From Clostridiales bacterium (GTDB taxonomy: Bacteria > Bacillota > Clostridia > Peptostreptococcales > Anaerovoracaceae): a stretch of DNA of 8,159 nt. The position numbers and the translations under genes were made by a program. Location: contig DPKU01000083.1 of assembly GCA_003542355.1 (NCBI GenBank), positions 1 through 8,159 on the forward strand, in the 5' to 3' direction. Below the pieces are notes generated by a model. The model was given only the letters and a program-made list of their open reading frames with translations. It had not been told where the DNA came from and searched no databases. Position 1 is the stretch's first letter. Every line of letters starts with the position of its first letter. Shown piece after piece: positions 1 to 5,234 of the stretch.

Positions 1-307
1 CAGCCATACCAACCTGCTCCAATGCCTCCTGATCCGTCAAGCCTTGAATGTTCAGTTCCCAGGCAGGGCTGATGGAATCCACACCGAATACATGTCCAAC
101 CCGACGCAGCAGGTCTTCCTTGCTGACGGCTTCGGGGGTTCGGACAAAGATCAGTCCATCGAGCCGTTCAGCCTGACAGCCGCTGTAGTCCTTTAGAACT
201 CTTCGGATACGCTGTAGCAGCATGCGTTCAAAATAGGGTTTGTTCTGCCCTTTTAAGGCGGTTTCTCCGCAGCGGACGATATATACTTTTTCTTGATCGT
301 TCATCAT
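1..307 (-). CDS. thiI: ThiI, tRNA 4-thiouridine sulfurtransferase (N-terminal part; C-terminus beyond left edge)
   Basis: About 102 residues of the N-terminus are visible, beginning MMNDQEKVYIVRCGETALKG and continuing with KPYFERMLLQRIRRVLKDY and a VFGVDSISPAWEL stretch. This matches the N-terminal ferredoxin-like domain and the start of the THUMP RNA-binding domain of ThiI (family pattern: RYGE-x-x-x-KG-x-N, then a FGI-x-S-x-S segment). ThiI adenylates and thiolates U8 of tRNA to 4-thiouridine, and in some bacteria it also feeds sulfur to the thiamine thiazole. The catalytic PP-loop domain, and any rhodanese domain, lie outside the window. Two consecutive ATG codons (305-307 and 302-304) could start it; an AAAGGA Shine-Dalgarno inside the end of the upstream gene lies 6 nt from the first and 9 nt from the second. 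The start is only 2 nt past the TAG of the cysteine desulfurase, so the two are almost certainly cotranscribed and translationally coupled. That suits a sulfur donor-acceptor pair. Confidence 0.9.
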   Translation of the reverse strand, partial: MMNDQEKVYIVRCGETALKGQNKPYFERMLLQRIRRVLKDYSGCQAERLDGLIFVRTPEAVSKEDLLRRVGHVFGVDSISPAWELNIQGLTDQEALEQVGMA

Positions 308-309
308 GT

Positions 310-1470
310 CTATTCCTTTGCGAAAGCCTTGCGAAGCCGTCTCTGGCTCGCTGCAGCCTTCCTGATCACTTCGACGACGTAATCCATCTGCTCTGTGGTG
401 TTCTCCTCTGAAAAGCTGAATCGTATGGCGCCTTCTATTTGCGATTTTTGCAGGCCCATCGCCGCCAGCACGTGGCTTCCGCTCTTTTTGGAAGAACAGG
501 CTGAGCCGGTGGACACGAAGATGTCTGCCTGCTCCAGCATGTGCAGCAGCACTTCTCCTTTGCAGCCGTTGAATCCAATATTCAATACGGACGGAGCGCT
601 TTCGGCAGGCGTGTGAACCGACAGATCTGTTATTTCTTCGCTGAGCCGCTTTTGCAGATAGGATTTTACGTGTGCGATGTGCGCCCTGCGGCCGTCCGGA
701 TCCTTCCACTGCTCCTTAACGGCTTCCGCAAGGCCGGCGATCCCTGGCACGTTTTCCGTCCCGGAGCGGAAACCGCTCTCCTGTCCGCCTCCATACATAA
801 AAGGAGGGGAGACGAGACCTTCCCGTACGTAAAGCGCTCCGGCTCCCTTGGGTCCGTGTATCTTATGGCCGGAAAGGCTGATCATATCCACAGGGCAGGA
901 GCGGACATCCAGATCCAGCTTTCCGTAGGACTGGACCGCATCGGTGTGAAATATCGCCGGGATGTTCCGTTGGTGCAGAATCCGCACGGCCTCGCCGATG
1001 GGCATCACAGCGCCTGTCTCATTGTTCACGTGCATCAGGCTTACGAGGATCGTCTCTTCGTTCAATGCCTCCTGAAATGCTTCCATGTCCAGGATCCCCT
1101 GTGCAGTAACAGGCAGATAGACCACTTCCGCACCCATCTTCGCCAGTTTTTCGCAGGCGCGCAGAATTGCCGGATGCTCCACGCAACTGGTAAGGATCCG
1201 CTTCCCCTGTCTCTTCCGGCTTTCCCAGACACTGAAGAGTGCTGTGTTGTCACTTTCCGTACCGCCGGATGTAAAGAAGATCTCTTTGGGAGAAGCGCCC
1301 AGGGAGCGGGCAACGATCCCCCGCGCCTCTTTAACGATCTGCTCAGCCTCCAACCCCATTCGGTGAAGGGATGACGGATTGCCATACGCCTTCTCCATGG
1401 CCTGGGTAACGGCCCGGACCACAGAGGGATATGGCTTTGTTGTTGAACTGTTATCCAGATATACAAACAT
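310..1470 (-). CDS. Cysteine desulfurase (NifS/IscS family, ThiI partner type)
   Basis: A PLP-dependent class V aminotransferase-fold enzyme that converts cysteine to alanine and holds the sulfur as a persulfide. It is 386 residues, normal for the family. Visible motifs are the N-terminal YLDNSSTT (4-11), the phosphate-binding SGGTE (68-72), His99 in VEHP that stacks on PLP, NNETG (149-153), HTDAVQ with Asp177 and Gln180, the Schiff-base lysine Lys203 in SGHKIHGPKG, the RSGTENV segment (235-241), and the active-site Cys325 in STGSACSSKKSGSH. The sequence around the cysteine is of the NifS/IscS (group I) type rather than SufS. The ATG is preceded by AGGGGA at a 5-nt spacing. thiI follows after 2 nt, which is the same arrangement as nifZ-thiI of Bacillus subtilis, so a dedicated role in tRNA thiolation is inferred; no isc or suf scaffold gene is visible nearby. 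A hairpin terminator sits 20 bp upstream and no clear promoter of its own was found, so expression may depend on read-through from rny. Confidence 0.93.
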   Translation of the reverse strand: MFVYLDNSSTTKPYPSVVRAVTQAMEKAYGNPSSLHRMGLEAEQIVKEARGIVARSLGASPKEIFFTSGGTESDNTALFSVWESRKRQGKRILTSCVEHPAILRACEKLAKMGAEVVYLPVTAQGILDMEAFQEALNEETILVSLMHVNNETGAVMPIGEAVRILHQRNIPAIFHTDAVQSYGKLDLDVRSCPVDMISLSGHKIHGPKGAGALYVREGLVSPPFMYGGGQESGFRSGTENVPGIAGLAEAVKEQWKDPDGRRAHIAHVKSYLQKRLSEEITDLSVHTPAESAPSVLNIGFNGCKGEVLLHMLEQADIFVSTGSACSSKKSGSHVLAAMGLQKSQIEGAIRFSFSEENTTEQMDYVVEVIRKAAASQRRLRKAFAKE

Positions 1471-1483
1471 GATGTCCCCTGAT

Positions 1484-1512
1484 GAAAGAAGCCCGCAACC
1501 GATGCTGCGGGC
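1484..1512 (-). terminator. Hairpin terminator or attenuator after rny
   Basis: On the minus strand a perfect 7-bp GC-rich stem, GCCCGCA (1512-1506) with TGCGGGC (1497-1491), encloses an 8-nt loop and is followed by TTCTTTC. It begins 25 nt past the rny stop codon and ends just before the Shine-Dalgarno of the desulfurase gene. The U-tract is interrupted by C, so termination may be only partial. That would let part of the rny transcript continue into the sulfur-transfer genes. Confidence 0.65.
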
Positions 1513-1537
1513 CTCGCTTTACGTATTGATGTAACGA

Positions 1538-3076
1538 TTATCTGGCAAAATCCACGGCTCTTGTTTCCCGGATGACATTGACTTTGATCTGTCCCGGATA
1601 CTCCAGCTCGCTTTCGATCTTCTGTGAGATCTCTCTGGCCAGTAATGCCATGGCGTCGTCTTTGACGTCTTCCGGCCTGGCAATGATGCGAATTTCGCGT
1701 CCTGCTTGGATCGCAAAGGATTTTTCAACGCCCGGCGTGGTATTCGCAATATCTTCCAGCTTCTGAAGCCGCTTGATGTAAGTATCCAGCGTCTCCCTTC
1801 TTGCACCTGGCCTGGCTGCTGACAGCGCGTCTGCTGCCGCGATGAGTACGGCCTCTGCGCTCTTGGGTTCGTAATCTCCGTGATGAGACGCCATACCGTC
1901 GATCACGACTTCGGGTTCCTTGTACTTGCGCAGCACATCGATGCCGATGTCTACGTGGGTCCCCTGCACTTCGTGATCCATCGCTTTGCCGATGTCGTGG
2001 AGCAATCCGGCTCTTTGGGCCAGCTTGACGTCCATGCCCAGTTCTCCTGCCATCAACCCGGCAAGATGGGCCACTTCGATGGAATGCTTCAGCACATTTT
2101 GTCCATAGCTGGTACGATATTTCAGACGTCCCAGGAGCCTGACGAGCTCCGGATGAAGATTGTGGATCCCCAGCTCAAATGTAGCTGCTTCCCCTTCTTC
2201 CTTGATGATGGCATTGACTTCTTTTTCGGCTTTTTCCACCATCTCTTCGATCCGTGCCGGATGGATGCGTCCGTCTACGATGAGTTTTTCCAGAGCGATC
2301 CGTGCAATTTCTCGTCTTACCGGGTCAAAGCCCGACAGGATCACGGCTTCCGGCGTGTCATCGATGATCAGATCCACACCTGTGGCCGTTTCAATGGCGC
2401 GAATGTTCCGTCCTTCCCGGCCGATGATCCGGCCTTTCATCTCATCGTTTGGCAGCGGCACGACAGATACTGTAGTCTCTGCCACATGGTCGGCTGCGCA
2501 CCTTTGGATCGCTCCCGTAATGATCTCTTTTGCTTTTTTGTCACCTTCTTCTTTGGCCTTGCTCTCGATGTCCCGGATCATGACCGAAGCTTCGTGGCGC
2601 ACTTCTTTTTCGATGCTGGAGAGCAGCAGCTGTTTCGCCTCATCGGCAGTACAGCCTGATATCCGCTCCAATTCCTGGATCTGTCTTTCTATGAATGTGT
2701 CGATCTCTTTTTCTTTATCCGCCAGCGTCTGCTGTTTTTTTGCGATGCTTTCTTCTTTTTGTTCCAGTGCTTCCAGTTTTCGATCTACTGTTTCTTCTTT
2801 TTGAAACAAACGGCGCTCCTGCTTCTGGATCTCCGCTCTCCGCTCACGCACATCTTTTTCCGCTTCGGTTCTGATTCTGTGCGCTTCCTCTTTTGCTTCT
2901 ATAACGATCTCTTTTTTAATGGTTTCCGAACGATTTTCTGCGTCCAGGATCAAGTTTTTGGCCATGGTTTCGGCACTGCCGATGGTCTTTTCTGCATTGT
3001 TCTTTCGGATCAGATATCCGACAAGCATTCCGACGATCAGAGCAACGATACTGACAATGATTCCCAGTCCTTCTAT
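1538..3076 (-). CDS. rny: Ribonuclease Y, membrane-anchored endoribonuclease (probable AUA start)
   Basis: RNase Y starts bulk mRNA decay and processing at the membrane in Bacillota. From the proposed start the protein is 512 residues, close to the roughly 510-520 usual for the family. In order it has an N-terminal membrane helix (about 2-24), a long charged coiled coil rich in Glu, Lys, Gln and Arg (about 45-190), the conserved QRCAADHVAETTVSVV block, a KH RNA-binding domain with GRIIGREGRNIR (215-226), and an HD phosphohydrolase domain with His331 and His360-Asp361 in LLHDIGKA, then a SHHGD motif. It ends in the family-typical IRETRAVDFAR. The first in-frame ATG (3026-3028) would delete most of the membrane helix and has no good ribosome site. 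Between the upstream in-frame stop (3101-3103) and that ATG there is no ATG, GTG or TTG. The codon at the right distance from a strong Shine-Dalgarno is ATA (3074-3076), so I place the start there. CTG at 3065-3067 is the main alternative but lies 18 nt from the ribosome site. Confidence 0.93.
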   Translation of the reverse strand: MEGLGIIVSIVALIVGMLVGYLIRKNNAEKTIGSAETMAKNLILDAENRSETIKKEIVIEAKEEAHRIRTEAEKDVRERRAEIQKQERRLFQKEETVDRKLEALEQKEESIAKKQQTLADKEKEIDTFIERQIQELERISGCTADEAKQLLLSSIEKEVRHEASVMIRDIESKAKEEGDKKAKEIITGAIQRCAADHVAETTVSVVPLPNDEMKGRIIGREGRNIRAIETATGVDLIIDDTPEAVILSGFDPVRREIARIALEKLIVDGRIHPARIEEMVEKAEKEVNAIIKEEGEAATFELGIHNLHPELVRLLGRLKYRTSYGQNVLKHSIEVAHLAGLMAGELGMDVKLAQRAGLLHDIGKAMDHEVQGTHVDIGIDVLRKYKEPEVVIDGMASHHGDYEPKSAEAVLIAAADALSAARPGARRETLDTYIKRLQKLEDIANTTPGVEKSFAIQAGREIRIIARPEDVKDDAMALLAREISQKIESELEYPGQIKVNVIRETRAVDFAR

Positions 3077-3083
3077 TGTAACA

Positions 3084-3091
3084 CACCTCCT
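3084..3091 (-). promoter_or_regulatory. Strong ribosome binding site that decides the rny start
   Basis: The minus strand reads AGGAGGTG, an eight-base match to the anti-Shine-Dalgarno complement. The GGAGG core is 9 nt upstream of the in-frame ATA at 3074-3076, and the whole 8-mer ends 7 nt from it, which is ideal spacing. The in-frame ATG at 3026-3028 is about 57 nt away, too far to use this site. Confidence 0.85.
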
Positions 3092-3106
3092 CTGTGGTTT
3101 TTATAA

Positions 3107-3120
3107 GCCTGAAAACAGGC
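3107..3120 (-). repeat. Small hairpin in the rny leader
   Basis: A perfect 5-bp inverted repeat, GCCTG and CAGGC, with a four-base loop (TTTT in the rny transcript). It lies in the presumed 5' untranslated leader, 15 nt upstream of the Shine-Dalgarno. It is short and may be chance. No known riboswitch or leader motif was recognised in the roughly 120-nt leader. Confidence 0.3.
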
Positions 3121-3180
3121 GGTGCAATCTTCTATGCGGTAAAATTTCTATATGAAATCTTTTCCATTACAGAAAATCTA

Positions 3181-3210
3181 TTGATATAACAAATCTATCT
3201 ATATTATAAT
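3181..3210 (+). promoter_or_regulatory. rodA promoter (SigA/sigma-70 type)
   Basis: TTGATA (3181-3186; 5 of 6 consensus bases) and a perfect TATAAT (3205-3210) are separated by 18 bp. Transcription would start near 3217 and give a leader of about 70 nt before the TTG start of rodA. The -10 element overlaps that of the leftward rny promoter. Confidence 0.75.
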
Positions 3211-3230
3211 GAACTGCGTATTTCTGTCAA
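3203..3230 (-). promoter_or_regulatory. rny promoter (SigA/sigma-70 type), sharing its -10 with the rodA promoter
   Basis: On the minus strand a perfect TTGACA (3230-3225) is followed after 16 bp by a perfect TATAAT (3208-3203). The predicted start is near 3196, giving a leader of about 120 nt to the rny AUA start. The octamer ATTATAAT (3203-3210) is its own reverse complement, so it supplies the -10 box for both directions. Confidence 0.75.
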
Positions 3231-3285
3231 GAATAACCCCACCCGACCGCCTTCTTTTTCCTGATCGAACCGGAGACCCTCTCTA

Positions 3286-4392
3286 TTGCGAAACCTTAGA
3301 AACCTGTTGAAAAATATGGATCCGTCCTTGATCCTGTTGCCATTGACCCTGGTGCTGGTCGGTTTTGTTATGATCGGATCCACGGCTTACGAGGGAAGCT
3401 TTGCCTTCGATCGGAACATGCTGAAGCAACTTTTAGCCTTCAGCCTGGGTATTGGCGTACTTATTTTGTCGCTTCTCTTTGATTACAAGAAAATTTCTGA
3501 TTTTGAAAAAATACTGTATCCCATGTCCATCCTATTTCTTCTCAGCGTCTATACGCCTCTTGGCAGCACCCAATACGGGACGCGTGGATGGTTGGATCTG
3601 GGAAGCGTCAATCTGCAGCCGGCAGAAGTGGGTAAAGTACTTTTCATCGTTTTGTTCGCCGCATATCTGGATCGGAATCGCAAGGAGATCCAGGACTTGA
3701 AAGGGATTCTGAAAGCGCTTCTGTACACGATACCCCTGATCAGCATCGTGATACTGCAAAACGATCTGGGCAATGCGTTGGTCTACTGCTTCATTGCCGG
3801 AGTCATGCTCATCGTTGCCGGAGCAGCTTACAAAGCCCTCGGACTCATCGTGCTGACAGCAGTCATTTCTTCTCCAATGGTCTATATGATCCTCCAGCCC
3901 CACCAGCAGCAGCGGATCCTCGCCTTTTTTCATCCAAATGACACTTCCATGGCCGGGAACTACCAGGTCTGGCAGGCAAAAATGGCGATCGGTTCCGGTG
4001 GGCTGAATGGAAAAGGTCTGTTCATGGGTACCCAGAAGGGGCTGGATTGGCTGCCGGTGCAGGAATCTGACTTTATCTTCGCAGTGATCGGAGAAGAGCT
4101 GGGCTTTCTGGGCGGAGGGCTCCTGCTTTTGATCTTTGCCATATTTCTCTACAAGCTGCTGAAAATCGGTGAAGCAGCCGAAGATACTTATGGGCAATAC
4201 CTCGTATATGGGATCTTTGCCATGTTCTTTTTTCAGGTCTTTGAGAACATCGGCATGAACATGGGCATTATGCCTGTTACAGGGATCACGCTCCCCTTCG
4301 TCAGCTATGGCGGAAGCTCTCTGCTTGCCAACATGACAGCGCTGGCGCTTGTCCTGAATGTGAATATCCGAAGTAAGCTGATCACATTTTAA
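3286..4392 (+). CDS. rodA: RodA, SEDS-family peptidoglycan glycosyltransferase of the elongasome
   Basis: RodA polymerises lipid II into glycan strands during side-wall growth, in complex with PBP2. It is a 368-residue multi-spanning membrane protein with about ten hydrophobic segments. SEDS landmarks are GTRGWLDLG (98-106) followed by QPAE (111-114), a QNDLG (158-162) where the family usually has QPDLG, ESDFIFAVIGEELG (260-273) holding the presumed catalytic Asp262, and the C-terminal IMPVTGITLPFVSYGGSS (328-345). The GITLPFVSYGGSS form together with the mre/mrd context favours RodA over FtsW. The start is TTG: GGAG lies 10 nt upstream, the frame is closed by a TGA at 3262-3264, and the N-terminus RNLRNLLKNMDPSL resembles other clostridial RodA proteins. 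The gene has its own strong promoter and runs against both neighbours, although in many Clostridia rodA lies downstream of minCDE on the same strand as mrdA. A hairpin terminator begins 2 nt past its stop. Confidence 0.93.
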   Translation: MRNLRNLLKNMDPSLILLPLTLVLVGFVMIGSTAYEGSFAFDRNMLKQLLAFSLGIGVLILSLLFDYKKISDFEKILYPMSILFLLSVYTPLGSTQYGTRGWLDLGSVNLQPAEVGKVLFIVLFAAYLDRNRKEIQDLKGILKALLYTIPLISIVILQNDLGNALVYCFIAGVMLIVAGAAYKALGLIVLTAVISSPMVYMILQPHQQQRILAFFHPNDTSMAGNYQVWQAKMAIGSGGLNGKGLFMGTQKGLDWLPVQESDFIFAVIGEELGFLGGGLLLLIFAIFLYKLLKIGEAAEDTYGQYLVYGIFAMFFFQVFENIGMNMGIMPVTGITLPFVSYGGSSLLANMTALALVLNVNIRSKLITF

Positions 4393-4393
4393 A

Positions 4394-4422
4394 AGCAAAG
4401 GAAGCCGTCGGCTTCCTTTGCT
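4394..4422. terminator. Bidirectional hairpin terminator between rodA and the minD-like gene
   Basis: A perfect 13-bp stem, AGCAAAGGAAGCC (4394-4406) with GGCTTCCTTTGCT (4410-4422), and a 3-nt loop. On the plus strand it is followed by the pyrimidine-rich CTATTTCTT, 2 nt past the rodA stop. On the minus strand the stem runs directly into TTTT, about 25 nt past the minD-like stop. It therefore serves both convergent transcripts, and its minus-strand U-tract overlaps the rodA stop codon. Confidence 0.9.
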
Positions 4423-4446
4423 CTATTTCTTGAACATCTGTTCCAT

Positions 4447-5166
4447 CTATCCGAAAAGTCTCTTTCCGATCATATCAAAATTTCTGGCAATATATGTGTC
4501 TCTTTTGCATACAACAGGATATCCCTGGTTGTTTGCGATGTTCACATTTTCGTCATATTGCACGATCCCTGCCATGGATGTGCGGAAAATATCCGCCATT
4601 TCGCCCAGATCCGGAACCACATTACGCCCGAAAAGCTCGGGCTTCACCATGTTCACCACATAGCATCGGCTGTCAATGCCCATATCCTGAAGCTTTCGGT
4701 CCACCATATCGCCATTGCGCAGCGCGCTGTAATCCGGCGTGACGACGACAATGGCCCGGTCCACGCCTGACGCAGACATTTTCAGGTTATCGCCCACCCC
4801 TACGGGGCCGTCCACCAGTATGATGTCAAAATTCTCTTTCAGTTTATTGAACAGCACTTTTATATGGGCCGGCGTGATTCCCGCCACTTCTTTATATTGG
4901 GCTCCGGACAACAGGTGCAGCTCCGGGAAACGATGATCACGAATCAGCGCTTTGCGCACATTGCAGACGCCGGAGATCACATCTTCCACATCAAACAGCA
5001 CTTCGTTTTCCAGCCCCAGATAAATATCCAGGTTACGAAGTCCCATATTCAGATCCATAAGAACGACTCTGGCGCCGCGAAGGGCCAGAGTGGCTCCGAG
5101 ATTTGCCGTAAATGTGGTTTTTCCGACGCCTCCTTTACCGGAGGCGAGAAGGATTACTTCTCCCAT
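4447..5166 (-). CDS. minD: MinD-like deviant Walker A ATPase (truncated C-terminus, altered Walker A')
   Basis: A 239-residue ParA/MinD-type P-loop ATPase. Classical MinD binds the membrane as an ATP dimer, carries the division inhibitor MinC, and is released when hydrolysis is triggered (by MinE in species that have it). The family is clear from the N-terminus MGEVILLASGKGGVGKTT, with signature Lys11 and Lys16, and from GLRNLDIYLGLE (42-53) and VDRAIVVVTPDYSALR (135-150). Departures from MinD are evident. The Walker A' segment reads D38-L-N40 where MinD has D-x-D. The Walker B segment reads DGPVGVG rather than D-x-PAGIE. The protein stops at KRLFG, where MinD normally continues through a linker to an amphipathic membrane-targeting helix. 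The start is ATG with a weak AGGT ribosome site; mrdA ends 68 nt upstream, so it is probably in the mre-mrd operon. No minC or minE is present. It may be a MinD repurposed as a soluble or adaptor ATPase. A FlhG/YlxH-type assignment is less likely given the location. Confidence 0.82.
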   Translation of the reverse strand: MGEVILLASGKGGVGKTTFTANLGATLALRGARVVLMDLNMGLRNLDIYLGLENEVLFDVEDVISGVCNVRKALIRDHRFPELHLLSGAQYKEVAGITPAHIKVLFNKLKENFDIILVDGPVGVGDNLKMSASGVDRAIVVVTPDYSALRNGDMVDRKLQDMGIDSRCYVVNMVKPELFGRNVVPDLGEMADIFRTSMAGIVQYDENVNIANNQGYPVVCKRDTYIARNFDMIGKRLFG

Positions 5167-5201
5167 AATGACCTGTACTTACTTTCTGAGCGTTTGGTAG
5201 C

Positions 5202-5226
5202 ATTTTACCACTTATCCGTGGAAAAT
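5202..5226. repeat. Imperfect inverted repeat in the mrdA-minD gap
   Basis: ATTTTACCAC (5202-5211) and GTGGAAAAT (5218-5226) are complementary apart from one unpaired A and surround a 6-nt spacer. It lies in the 68-nt gap between the mrdA stop and the minD-like start. It could be an operator, an RNA processing hairpin, or chance. No run of T follows on the minus strand, so it does not look like a terminator. A weak promoter-like TAAAAT lies within it on the minus strand. Confidence 0.4.
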
Positions 5227-5234
5227 TAAAGCAT

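Noticed and set aside
541..1374. Long plus-strand open frame (277 codons) opposite the cysteine desulfurase gene
   Set aside because: It is fully antisense to a gene with all catalytic motifs; the translation shows no family pattern and no ribosome site was seen.
1531..1570. Possible promoter for the desulfurase gene with GATAAT at the end of rny
   Set aside because: There is no acceptable -35 element at 16-18 bp, and a transcript from it would still have to pass the hairpin.
1880..2659. Plus-strand open frame (259 codons) opposite rny
   Set aside because: It is a shadow of the KH and HD coding region; the composition is rich in His, Phe and Cys with no recognisable domain.
1538..3028. RNase Y starting at the first in-frame ATG (496 residues)
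   Set aside because: This start has no ribosome binding site and removes most of the conserved membrane helix, which is encoded in frame upstream behind a strong Shine-Dalgarno.
3532..4398. Minus-strand open frame (288 codons) opposite rodA
   Set aside because: The translation is hydrophilic and patternless, while the plus strand encodes a clear SEDS protein.
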